In this document: positions 23,452-33,848 of the stretch, piece after piece | Layout of the letters: every line of letters starts with the position of its first letter | How positions within the stretch are numbered: the first letter of the stretch is position 1 | Assembly (NCBI GenBank): GCA_000711775.1 | Contig: ARYC01001469.1 | Span: 42,715 to 106,714 of the forward strand | Direction: 5' to 3' | DNA: 64,000 nucleotides | Source of the DNA: Oxytricha trifallax | Lineage: Eukaryota; Ciliophora; Spirotrichea; Sporadotrichida; Oxytrichidae | Notes under the pieces: generated by a model | Seen by the model: the letters and a program-made list of their open reading frames with translations, nothing else | Database searches by the model: none | Told to the model about the DNA's origin: nothing | Translations under genes and position numbers: made by a program

Positions 23452-23720
23452 TTATTTCATTTTACTTGAAAATGTCCAAAATCCCAATATTTAGGGATTA
23501 GAGGTCAAATTCCAGGGATAGTCAAACATGGTGGGATTGAAAACTTTCATTACTAGAAATGTCTTTCACGGCGTGTCTTATTCGAAGAAATTACTAAGAA
23601 TTGAAAAGCCATATAGCAAGGTGGGTCTAGGGGGACTTGAATATACCCTTTCATAATATAAATTCCTTGCTCTTCTGATCAAACTTAAACTGCCGATTAT
23701 CGAGGTTATCTTATTCTTTC
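23452..23720. repeat. dispersed repeat R1, copy 2
   Basis: Direct counterpart of 2888-3150, with TTTTACTTGAAAATGTCCAA, GGTCAAATTCCAGGGATAG, TTGAAAACTTTCATTACTAG and GGGGGACTTGAATATACCC. Confidence 0.65.
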
Positions 23721-23865
23721 CAAACATTTCTATGGCTTTTTTCTGTTTTTTTAAAAAAATATTTATGTTTAAAAATATTTTTAATTTTCAAAGTATATAA
23801 TTATAGTAATATTTTTAATTAATTATTTTTTTAAATTACATAGAATATTCAATCTTGTCTATATA

Positions 23866-24378
23866 TCATTAGCATGGAGAAGTCAGCTGGTTTCTAAAAA
23901 ATGTAAAGTTTGGTCTAATACTATGAGGTCTTGGAAAAATTTCCAAGTTTAGTCTATCAGGGGCCATCTACTGAATAAAGTCATAAATCTGTTCTAGCTT
24001 TTCAGAGTGCTTTCCAATTTTAGAGAATATAACGTTGTCAGTAACATTATAATATAGCAAGTCAGTCACATATCCTTTTTCCTATAAAAAATGTTTCATA
24101 ATTATGGGCATATACAAACCAGAGCACTTATGCAGTTTCATGTTCTTAGTCAGTTTAATCCACTCTACTTTCTCGACCTCGTCATAGCCATTTTTTCTTA
24201 AGAATTCCCTGGCAACATCCTTTTTTTGATTCACTATCCAAAAGATAAGTATACCTCTCTCTTAAACTAAGTTTATTAGCATGTCTAGTATTTCCTGGTC
24301 AGTCATGGTTAAGTATGGCACCTACTACTTAATCTTCCACCTGCTACCATGTTAATCAGTTTAGAAAACATTCAAATC
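23866..24378 (-). CDS. MT-A70 (METTL3-like) adenine methyltransferase domain, partial
   Basis: Open on the minus strand from about 24378 to TGA 23866-23868; an internal ATG is at 24304-24306 (146 codons). The reading VPYLTMTDQEILDMLINLVQ, ERGILIFWIVNQKKDVAREF, GYDEVEKVEWIKLTKNM, KHSEKLEQIYDFIQQMAPDR and LEIFPRPHSIRPNF follows the MT-A70 order: the P-Y-x-T-M-(S/T)-D-x-E block, the hydrophobic W strand, the GY...V..WIK strand, the S-K-H/P-E segment and a KLE(I/L)F-R motif. The catalytic DPPW motif would lie just upstream and is not seen, so the N-terminus is missing or in another MDS. MT-A70 proteins include the ciliate DNA 6mA methylases MTA1 and MTA9. Whether this is one of those, a paralogue or a transposon-borne copy is open. 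Confidence 0.7.
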
Positions 24379-24640
24379 TCATTTGCTTTATTTTCTATTG
24401 CTTTCTTTAGGATAGCCTATAGGTGGATCTCATTACTTTGTATTTCACTTTATTCTTTTTGTAAATATAATTAAGTTGAGAAGGGGTAATTACTAAGTCA
24501 GGATATAGTCTATGAAAGAGCTTTGCTCTAGTATGGAGAGAGTACCACTTCCATTTGCTTAGAGTTTTTTCATCAATCAAAAATTGTTTTGTTTATTCAG
24601 AAATTTCGAAATTTTGTAATTTTTAGAGTCCACCCTTTAT
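24356..24640 (-). pseudogene. helix-turn-helix fragment resembling Tc1-type transposase N-terminus
   Basis: 94 TGA-free codons with KTLSKWKWYSLHTRAKLFHR and YPDLVITPSQLNYIYKKNKV. The second string has the pattern of the paired HTH of Tc1/mariner-like transposases (…P.L..S...I..I.KK....YK). It ends a few bases inside the upstream end of the methyltransferase frame and could be the N-terminal part of that protein in a shifted frame, or an unrelated transposon remnant. Confidence 0.35.
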
Positions 24641-24987
24641 TCATGACTATTCCCTAATGGCACAAACAGATAAAGCAAACCTGATAGATACTTTCAGCAG
24701 CATGGCAATATGACTCAGTGTTAGGATTAGTTTAGAGTTTTTTGTGGGGTTATCGGTCCCATATTGAAGCAACTTGACATGCTTTGATATCATCTCATTT
24801 TAAGTTTATTCTGAGAGGTTTTTCATAGATGAGTGTTTATTGTTATTATTGTTTATAAATTATTATATATCACTTTTAATAAATATATCATGATTATTTT
24901 AAAAGGATTATTTAGAATATTTAGCGTAATTAGTTATTTATGCTATTTGATAAAGCTTTTTATTGCAAATTATTTTTTAGCATTTAT

Positions 24988-25065
<78 letters not shown>

Positions 25066-25124
25066 TTTCTCACATTAAGGCCTCAAGGGCCTACGAGTAT
25101 AATATGTTAAGGGTCAAGCCCTTT
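24988..25124 (-). repeat. R3b conserved 3' tail with long AAT run
   Basis: (AAT)n from about 24988 to 25065, then CTCACATTAAGGCCTC and the AAGGGTCAAGCCCTT hairpin (25109-25123). Reverse orientation of the 11801-11885 tail. Its long simple repeat makes the plus strand look like a poly-Ile ORF, which I reject. Confidence 0.75.
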
Positions 25125-25521
25125 TAATAGTATGGTGTTTTCTACTAGCAACCTTTTAATATAATGGTTGACTTTGGATCACTAGTTCAACAGGCGATTT
25201 GCACCAGCCTGGATCATGTGTTATTTCTCTCTGTTTGAGGCGATTCGTTTTCCTCTACTTTGCTCCAGTTGAGAGACTCAAAGTTGTATGTTGAGTGAAC
25301 ATTTTCCCAGACACTACTGGGTGATAAGACTTTGTGGCCAAGTTCAGTCCATCTTGATTCATGAGTTTAGTCTTTCGTTAAATATTGGTTGGCACTCAAA
25401 ACCCCAAAACCCCTTCAGTAGTTTGATTGATAAAAGCAGGCTATTAGTGCATACTTATTAGGGTTTTAATAGGGTTTATGTAGGGGTTTAATGTTTAAAT
25501 ATTATTAATTTAAGTGAGTAT

Positions 25522-26571
25522 ATGCGGGGTTTGGGGTCAGTTTATGAAAGTCAGTATATATATTTATTGTTTAAGTTGTTATATGGATGTGAGGAATATA
25601 GTGAATAACTCAAGCCTGTTCTGAATTATACGTCAATAGCAAGGCTACTCCATAAATCTCCAGCAACTGTGAGGTCTCACTGTCTATTAGCATTGAATTT
25701 AAAGAGATAGCATCTTAATTCTAAGCCTAAGAGACCCTTAAAATTTTAGCAGCATCATATTGAATATCTTATTAATGATAAGACTCTTAAATACTGGGCT
25801 CATTTCTCTCTAGCCTAGAGGGCTGTGATGTTTCATCGCCAATTTCCTGAGCTTCACATATCTGCTTAATCGATAGCTAACATATATAAAAAGAACGGAA
25901 TATCTTACAAGACAGTCAATCTCATTAAGAGAGTGATTGACTTTAATGTTCCATTTTATAAGGATAATTTAAGTTATATATTCAATTAAATGCAGAGGGC
26001 TATTACTAATAACATCAAGTTCATACACGCTGATGAAGCAGTATTCATCTTTAATACCTTTATATCAAGGTCTTGGTATAAAAGATATAGTAACATAGAA
26101 GTATATGATTAAAAGGTTAAGGTTTAAGCCCATGCTATTCTTGGTGGAATAAGTTAAGATATTGGCCTCGAGACATATGTTGTTCCCCCTCGTTCTATAA
26201 AGACTGAATAATATATTTAGTTTTTGTAATAACACAGAGACAAGTACACTGAATAAGTGATTATTAAGTTCGTTGATAACTTGTCAGTTAATAAAACTAA
26301 GGACTCAAGGAAGGAATATGAAAGATTAAACATAACACCTGTATTTAATGTTTCCTACAGTCCTCAGTTCAATGGAATTGAATTATATTGGTGGTTATTG
26401 AAAGGCCACTACAAGAAACTTCTACTCTATCACTTGATGCATGACTTGAAGATAGACAAAGTAGATTTTATTAAGAGTGCTGCTAAAAGAGTTAGCGATG
26501 ATAAATCTAAAGTATACTCTAGAGAAGGGAGATTTTGTGTATATAGATAAGTTTTAGATTTAAACGATTGA
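25522..26571 (+). CDS. TBE 42-kDa DDE transposase, intact
   Basis: 349 codons from ATG 25522 to TGA 26569-26571, uninterrupted with TAA/TAG as Gln. Begins MRGLGSVYESQYIYLLFKLL, followed by a helix-turn-helix-like N-terminal region (SIARLLHKSPATVRSH). The catalytic triad is visible: Asp in FIHADEAVF, Asp in KFVDNLSVNK, and Glu in YSPQFNGIELYW with 34 residues between the second Asp and the Glu (DD34E). It belongs to the IS630/Tc1/mariner superfamily. In Oxytricha such transposases are expressed during macronuclear development and are needed for DNA elimination. Converges with the 22-kDa gene, with only a few bases between their stops. Confidence 0.95.
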
Positions 26572-26577
26572 ATATGT

Positions 26578-27349
26578 TCACAAATTAATTTTTCCCGTAA
26601 ATGGATTTGGCTTCTCTTTCTTTTCTTCTTCTGAAGTCTTGCTTGGGCCTATGTTTCTTCTCTTAGTGCCAGCTCCTGCATCTATGTTCATTTCGTCTCG
26701 CTTTTAAAAATCTTTGAAGAGTCTCTCACTCAATTCATGCTTTACTTGAGAATTTCTCTCTCTGTTTAACTTGCTGCGCTATTTCATCAAGTATATAGCA
26801 GCTCCAGGTTTTTCTATAAAGTTAGAAGAATGGATGCTTCTGCAGTTTCTACAGCCAGGTATCACTTGTTTTTATTCCTTGCTTCTCTTTTTCTTCAGGA
26901 GAGATGCTGTAGCGTTTCATGTGAGCTTCTTAAATAACTTCATTTAAGTACTCAGGTTTCAGAGTTGCAAGAACACCAAAGAAGAAGTTTCTCTCTGGCA
27001 ACTTATTAGAAAGTTGCAGCTTTGATGGAAGGTAGATAGCAACATCTGGATCACTCATAGCATCGTCATATAGGCTTATAACAGATATTATAGGGTAGTT
27101 AGGAATTTCAATCATCCTAATTTCATTAGACTTAAAAGCTTTTTTCTTTTCACTTAATAATGCTTTTAAGAATGAGATTTTAGTTCCTTCCTCGTTTGGC
27201 AAGAACAATCCAACTATGGTTAATATTAAAATGCTAGTTAAGAGCTTACCTTGCTAAACCATGTATCTGTAGAGGTCCTCCTAACTTCGAAATCTTCCTA
27301 TTAAATCTTGAGATTGAATTCTCTTCATTGCCTCATTCATTGACTCCAT
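26578..27349 (-). pseudogene. E2 22-kDa ORF
   Basis: From ATG 27347-27349 (MESMNEAMKRIQSQDLIG). Intron 1 (36 bases, GTAAGC...CCATAG) is intact, followed by GLFLPNEEGTKISFLKALLS and NKLPERNFFFGVLATLKPEY. The 5' part of intron 2 and adjacent codons is missing compared with E1 and E3: only TCTTCTAACTTTATAG remains. Splicing there should fail. The tail NIDAGAGTKRRN and the stop at 26578-26580 are conserved. Confidence 0.8.
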
Positions 27350-27913
27350 CTTGCTTCCTCTTTCTAGAAATGTTAATGAAATTTAAAATTATAGATATCC
27401 ATTCTAAGTTTATTAAAATCTTACTACTAGATAGGGAGGACCTACTGGAGGTCAACCTTGAAAAAATATGAGGAGAAGCATTGAAAAACTTGCTCCAAGT
27501 TTCACAGATTGATTTCCATTTTTATCAATCTATCTCCATTAAATTGCTCCTAATAATGTTTAATTATTTTAGGAGGTCCTCCAAATTAAGTTCGAACCTT
27601 ATTAGGAGTTAAATTTTAAGGTGAAAACTTAATTAGGATCATATAAATTTAAAAATTTTTAATAACTTTACCTCAAAATTAAGTTCAAACTTGATTTGGA
27701 GGACCTCCTAGAGAAGCAAAACTTCATTAGGAGCTTTTTAATTGGCTTAATGGTAAAATATTCTAATAAAGTATGTCAAATAATATTAGTTTATGATGCT
27801 TCATTTTTCTTCCCTCTCAGCAAAGTAATTACCTGGATGCCTAACACTCTAATATTATAGTATACCTAGCTGGATTTTATCATTATTATATTTAAATATA
27901 TCAGCAAACTAAA
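27350..27913. promoter_or_regulatory. E2 divergent spacer with GGAGGTCCTCC palindromes
   Basis: Same design as E1: GGGAGGACCTACTGGAGGTC (about 27437), AGGAGGTCCTCC (about 27571) and TTGGAGGACCTCCTA (about 27697), interleaved with TTAATTAGGAG-like blocks. No R2 insertion here. Confidence 0.5.
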
Positions 27914-29390
27914 ATGAGCGCTAACCTTTAGAGAAGAGCGGTATTACTTGGATCAAAGCAATAATAATTACTATTTTAGCAACCTAAAAAGGTTGACCAG
28001 AGACGCTTCCACCCAGTGTGAACCTACTTATGATACTCTTGATGAGTATAGCTTTCAGATTGAAATATAAGTTAAGAAGGAGGTCATCCATGAGGCCGCA
28101 CAAGTTGAGTAAGAGGTTAAAGAACCTGCAATTGAACAATAAATTATACCAGCCAAAGTTGACTATCAATGCAAAGACTGCAATAAAATTTTCACTTACA
28201 AATCAACTTATAAGAGACATGTAAGATATATACACAACGATGTACCTCGCCTATATCTAAAGCACTAAAAGAAAGATGGGAAGTATCTTTTAGAGATCTG
28301 TGAGAAGGCGTATGCTCATACAAGAGACCTTAAATTTCACCTAAAGAAAAGCACAATTAAAGTTTTGTCTTTATTCATGAACCTACTGGAGATATATTCC
28401 TCTAAAAAAGAAGATCAAGAAACCCAGAAGAGTCTCAAAGAGTATAGGTAAAGAACCACTCAAGTTAAAGAAAGCAGTCTAGAACTTTCCTGTATCAGAG
28501 CTAAATAAAATTATGGTAAAAATTGAAGCCATAAAGATCCCAATCTTAAAGATTATTGATATAGATTCTTGTATTGATAGTTATCTCACTCTAGAGAATA
28601 AATTAGAGATGAGAGTGACTAGTATGCCTATAAGATTTATCCTATCAACTACTTCCTTGCTGATGACAAGTTCTAGATGGAATTTGCTAATGAGTATTGC
28701 GCTCTTTAAAGGGCATAGTTTTATGAGTGTGAGCATATCATCCAGCTTGATGCCATCTTACTAGCAAAAGATCATGTAGCATTTAGACTTCTCCTCCATG
28801 AAATGACTTACAGAGAATTTTTATCTGACAACAGATGCCAAAGATAAATTAGCTAGATAGTGTAGCAGATACTGGTGGGCATTGAAGAGCTACACAAAAT
28901 TGGTTACGTTCATAGAGACTTGAAGCCAGAAAATATCATGATGAACTTTCAACCTCTTAAAGTTTATATCATTGATTTCAACAGAGCTTAAAGAGTATAG
29001 GCCTCAGCTCTTGGTAACGTATTAGGCACTTCTGGATATTTCCCAGAGAGAGAAAATTGGAGGGATGGAGACACTGCATGGGATATATGGGCACTAGCAG
29101 CAATAATAATAGAGAGTGATATGCCAAGGAATGATTACTTTAGCTGCAAAGGTGAGAAAGATTCAAAGCAAAGAATCAAGCAACACTTTGATAAGTATAA
29201 GTTTTCTGGAGGTCTAAGAGAGCTTGCATACTAAGGCATAATTAAACTAAGCTAAGATAATTAAGTTACAATGGATACAATCAAACAGCTGCTAAGAAAG
29301 ATAAAATTTAGATAACTGCCTCATGACTCTGAGCTTTTAATGTGTGAAGTATATCAAAGACTCGCTTGTTATACTCACTTAAGTTATTAA
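27914..29390 (+). pseudogene. E2 57-kDa zinc-finger/kinase ORF, early frameshift
   Basis: ATG 27914 (MSANLQRRAVLLGSKQQ). A 2-base deletion near 28000 relative to E1 shifts the frame early. Beyond it the protein is clear: a first C2H2 finger YQCKDCNKIFTYKSTYKRH with VRYIH, a second one whose first Cys is kept but context altered (LEICEKAYAHTRDLKFH), then a kinase domain with VHRDLKPENIMM, IDFN and DIWALAAIIIESD. The frame stays open into the right inverted repeat. The shift at almost the same codon as in E1 is notable. Confidence 0.82.
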
Positions 29391-29511
29391 TATTTAAACA
29401 TAAAACCCCTACATAAACCCTATTAAAACCCTAATAAAGTATGCGTTAATAGTCTACTTTTATCAATCAAAAACTCAATCAAACAACTTCAGGGGTTTTT
29501 GGGTTTTGACT

Positions 29512-30179
29512 AAGTACCGTAGAAAGACCTTATTTCTTCCATGAGTGTTTGAAGATGCTTCTTGATTGTTTTATTTAATACCTTAATTCCTTAAATAAGT
29601 TTTCGAATAATTCTTTCCAAATCATGTAGTTTTTAAAGATTTGGGTCGCATTTCTTCGGATATATTCAAATCTATTTTCTATGATTTCCTTATTTTACTG
29701 TTAGGTTTTATTACTATCAATCAATTTCCAGTGAGGATTCTTTAAACATGTTTATTTGAAGCTTCAATGTTGTCTGGTTTGTTTGGTTTAACTAAATATG
29801 AACTGGGTTCATAGTTGTCATGATTTTTATTGTATAGCTTCATATTTAACTTCCTCTAAAATTCCATCTTGTTGATAAAATATTATGTTTTAAATATTTT
29901 TTTAGTGACTTCAAAAAATAACTAAAATCAATTTAAAAATATGTTAGAAATTTTTGAATCAAAAATATCAGAAGCTGGTCTTGTGTCCGCTTAATGTTAG
30001 TCAAGTGGTTGAGATTGACTGGAAGAGTGAGGAGGTATTGACCTAAGTCATATGTGATGAAGCGAGGTTGTCCATAGAGGTGGGGGTCTTAAGGGGGGTA
30101 CTAAATAGTAAGGCTTTTTCCACAAGGGGTACTAAACAGGTACAGTTAGCCTAAAGGGGGTACTAAATTGGGAGGGGTG
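29512..30179. other. R3b flank, no clear gene
   Basis: Moderately AT-rich. Near 30090-30170 a GGGGGTACTAAA unit occurs three times; related CTATTTAGTACCCCC and TTCAGTACCTAA strings lie in R3d (about 44700-44750). Probably internal R3 sequence. Confidence 0.4.
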
Positions 30180-30760
30180 AATTCTCTAGAAAGGAGTATG
30201 AAGAGTCAGACTCGAAGTCGTCTTCTTCTTCCTCATCTTGGAGGTATGAGAAGGATGATTACAGTCGCTTGTTCCTAAATTCTTGGAATGTTGAGTAATC
30301 AGATTATAAGAATGATATAAGATCCTTTACACGTTCTTCATGGTCTTCATAGTCTCTTACTGTTTAGGAACTTTGTTGTGATCTGTTGAATTAAGTTTAA
30401 CACGCTTGGAACTTGGAATAAGGTGAGAATCATTTTTGGTAAGAGCATTAAATTGTTTCTTGCAGCGTTTATGAGAGTTTCGGCACTCTAGTGTTGAAAG
30501 AGTTTGGCAAGGTAGTCAAGTTCTTGAACTGTTTTGTATCGGTTCCTCATCTTTTTGTTTGTTAGTGATGCTCCAGAACTAAGAATGTTTCTGGATAGCA
30601 GTAATAGATTCAATAGAATAATCTTTTATGGTCTCAATATTTTGTCTACAGAGACAACATGGATATCTTGCTAGATCTTATGCAGTTGTTAGGGGTTTAA
30701 GTTTCCGAATAGTTTCTCGACTGGTTGCACATCCCTCATAGGGTCGTGCTCAGTCACAAT
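30180..30760 (-). pseudogene. R3b ORF with acidic stretch
   Basis: Minus-strand frames with at least one shift: MRDVQPVEKLFGNLNPQQLH upstream, then DYEDHEERVKDLISFLQSDY and SYLQDEEEEDDFESDSSYSF. The acidic Ser/Asp/Glu segment corresponds in position to SYGSSSGFLESPDITEDSEV of R3c and SDDEDDEEEYEEEAYLAFER of R3d. Confidence 0.5.
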
Positions 30761-31335
30761 ATTTTATAACGTGGTTGTTCTAAATTTTCAATTAAATTTT
30801 AATTTAAAACTTTTAGCATTCATTTTTTAGACTATTATCTTTTTCTGATATTTTCAATTTTATAATTTTTTTATAATCTTTTATTTTTGCTATGTTTCTT
30901 TTTATTTAGAAATATATCATCTGTTTCAATTCACTTATTTAATGTTCGAAAGATGCCTTTAAAAACTACGGTATTTTCTATTTTTTATTTTGCAAAAGTT
31001 TTTAATGCTTTATAGATATTAAATATAAGAGAAATATTTTTCATTTTTCATGGTCCTAAATTAAAAAACTTTAAAATCTCAATATTTTCAATTCAATTAT
31101 TAACAATTAGTAATATTGTTTTTTTTAATTAATTTAATTGCTATTAATAATTTATATCTTTTTTAAATTTTTAATTCTTATATAAAAATAATACCTATCA
31201 AATATCATATATTTAAAATTTTTATAATAATATGTGTTTTTATCTTATTTTAACATGAATTTTGACATTTTTGTTACAGAATTATATCTTTATTTTTAAT
31301 ATATTTAAATTCATTTTTAATTTATGAATTTCTCA

Positions 31336-31386
<51 letters not shown>

Positions 31387-32459
31387 TGGCTATGTATATA
31401 ACTTATTTTTAAGCTTACAGAGTTGAAGTATATAATTAATAGGGGGGAGATTAGATTATATTTATTTTAAAAGATGAGAAACACTAGAAATCTAAGGTAA
31501 ATGATAAATATAAGGAATATGATGAAATGGAATTGAATTATAATGATGAAACAAGCAAGAACAGAAAGATAGCAATAGGGGAAAAACAATTGTAGAAGTA
31601 GTAGCTGCGGAATCAGATGAAGTTATTGAATGATGCCAATGTTCTTAAAATCTTTGATTTTTGTTTAACTTAGATTTATCTTCAATAGATTTTTATATCT
31701 TAATTCATCATAGTTAATATTATTATTATTATTTATTATAATGAGATTTATCTATTTATATATATATAGATATTATTTAAAATACTAGATTTGCTAACAT
31801 TTATAAAATGTTCTTTATACTATTAGTTATGGATTTAAAATAAGTTTAATATTTAAATATTCAATTCATTATTTGTAGAGCATATTTAAATATTTATAGA
31901 AAGAAAGTTTAAGGCACTCTAAATAGAATTATTAATGTAAGTTTCAAGCTTTTCGTAAACTTATTTTTAAACTCTAGACGCATTCAAAATTTAAAAGAAA
32001 ATTTAATTATAAAAATTTCCTATTAAGTTGTTACTTATATTCAAATATCAAACATAAAGCTCCTACATTGCAATCAAAACATACGATTAGTTACATTTTT
32101 TGTCAAAGTCATAAAAATATATGAATATTTATAGCAATTATTCTAATCACTTATCTATTATAAAGCACAATACTCATTCAATTCAATAATAAAACCCCAG
32201 ACTGTTATTTAGAAGATTTGGGTGACCATTAAAATTAATAAAGATAGATTGAATTATTATTAATATTTGGTTGCTTTACGAATTTAAAAGAGGGGCAAGT
32301 AGTAGTAGTAGTAGTAGTATAGTACTCTACAATAAATCAACCAACATGACGAGATTGCCTATTTAATTAATATAAATCTTTTAGCCTCTATAATAATACT
32401 TTTCAATACCATAGCAACACCCCAATCTTTCATTAGAACCCCCTAGTACTCAACTTCCA
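30761..32459. other. AT-rich stretch with ATT and AGT simple repeats
   Basis: (TTA)n at about 31338-31386 and (AGT)n at about 32297-32322. No R3 hairpin beside the TTA run, so I do not call a fifth R3 copy. No gene seen. Confidence 0.5.
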
Positions 32460-33848
32460 TACATAGTTCAGCGAACTAGACTACCATGTGTTACTGTAAG
32501 ACCCAAATGAAGATCTCCTAGTAGTTAACCTTGAATTTGATGACTTCCTGCACACCAAGACATCTTTTAATCGGCGCCTGAACAGCTTTATGAGTAATAT
32601 CTAGATTGCCAATAGAAGCCAGGAGTTCCTATTATGAGTAATTAGTAGCATCCTTGACTCGCTCTCAACGAACAGCTACTCATCGGTGGTGGACCTGGCC
32701 TTGAATGAAGTTGTGAGTAAAGTGAATGAAGATGGGAGGCGCATATTGGTTGCTCCCATGATGGTTACACACATTACCAAATGATGGGAAACATCCTGTA
32801 GTTCACCAAAGATTTCTCGATACTCCTCATTAGATAAGATTTGAGCTTTTAAAACTAATATCAACAAATTTGGAAGGAGATCAACAAAGCCCATAACACG
32901 AATAGATATCAGGGCGTGACACTCAGCAGGTATTTCATTTATGGCTGCTTTAAAGACACCATTGGCTCAGAGCCGCCAAGCTTAGTTGGTATCCGAATAC
33001 TAATGAGTAGCAGAAGGCACAGACTCTTTTGCAAAAGCACGAAACTCTAGTGCATTCCGCCTAGCGAAAACTATATTGCTTTAGTGCAAAAGCTATTTGT
33101 ATAAACCTCTTCTAAATCAGGATTCCAGGCACCCTAGTCTATTACAGCCAAACTGATCTATTTGGGGCACTACAAGGTCCTAAAGAAATACTGATACAAC
33201 ATTCTTTTCACTTCATGGAACCAACTTATTTGAATTATGAGGGTTGAGTATTTTCGAATATTCCAAATACCTGTCGTCACGTGCTATCGTAATCTTCAAT
33301 TATATTCGAAATTAAAACAGCTGTCTGTTCAGGGATTGTAACTCACTAGATCAGGCTGTGCTTTATCAATTGAGATGCTTTTCAACTATGGTTGCTTGCT
33401 AAAAAAGTCAAATTTTTCTGCAACAAGCTCAATGTAAATTTCACAATTAGAAAATCCTAATGCGATCTTCTCTTAAGCTTGACATTCTGATTGTCTCCCT
33501 CTTAACAAGATCCAATAAAGAAAAATGGAACAGTGGACAACATCATGAACCTAGCTTCTGATAAAGACAAGTTCCTCTCATGTCAGTAAGCAAGGAAAGG
33601 CAAAGAAGAAACACCGTCATTCAACGATTGAAGAAGGACTAAACAATGCTCATGCAGATCTCCCACCACATCCCTCTTCAGTTCATGCAAAGATTCAAGA
33701 CCGACCTCACCATGGACACCATTAAGTCGCTCATAATGAGGCATCGAAATCCAGACCTAATGATGGAAAATGCGAGGAGATCAAGGACTTGGACAATGAG
33801 AGGCAAGAACACCTTAAGACTCTGAGAGAGAAGAACTAAAAGTTGTGA
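32460..33848 (+). pseudogene. decayed coding region, several frames
   Basis: Higher GC than the flanks. Frames shift between segments: DPNEDLLVVNLEFDDFLHTK ending at 32637; SVVDLALNEVVSKVNEDGRR with VAPMMVTHITK ending at TGA about 32785; 153 TGA-free codons from 32786 (HPVVHQRFLDTPHQIRFELL, LEGDQQSP); and a C-terminus FMQRFKTDLTMDTIKSLIM then EEIKDLDNERQEHLKTLREK, ending at TGA 33846-33848. Either one broken gene or MDSs of more than one gene. No family recognised. Confidence 0.5.

Larger units (their letters stand above)
25397..29508 (+). mobile_element. TBE transposon copy E2 (TBE1-like, 4112 bases)
   Basis: Perfect ACT target duplication (25394-25396 and 29509-29511). The left end starts CAAAACCCCAAAACCCC. 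The right end is GGGGTTTTTGGGTTTTG. Long imperfect inverted repeats (about 120 bases); the left one lacks about 13 bases present on the right. Order: transposase (+), 22-kDa (-), 57-kDa (+). Best-preserved copy in the window. Confidence 0.95.
25125..30760 (-). mobile_element. R3b element, interrupted by TBE copy E2
   Basis: The R3 tail at 24988-25124 is separated from R3-type coding sequence at 30180-30760 by E2. With the 4.1-kb TBE removed, an R3 body of about 1.6 kb remains, similar in size to R3c (41364-42985) and R3d. The flanks 25125-25393 and 29512-30180 are neither TBE nor clearly coding. Confidence 0.5.

Noticed and set aside
24833-25078. Plus-strand frame ending in a long isoleucine run
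   Set aside because: Product of the (AAT)n tail of R3b; no protein would be expected.
25397-25413. C4A4 repeats as a true telomere or chromosome end
   Set aside because: They are inverted, internal and flanked by ANT target duplications, so they are TBE ends.
31338-31386. Fifth R3 tail
   Set aside because: A TTA run is present but the hairpin and palindrome that accompany the other tails are missing.
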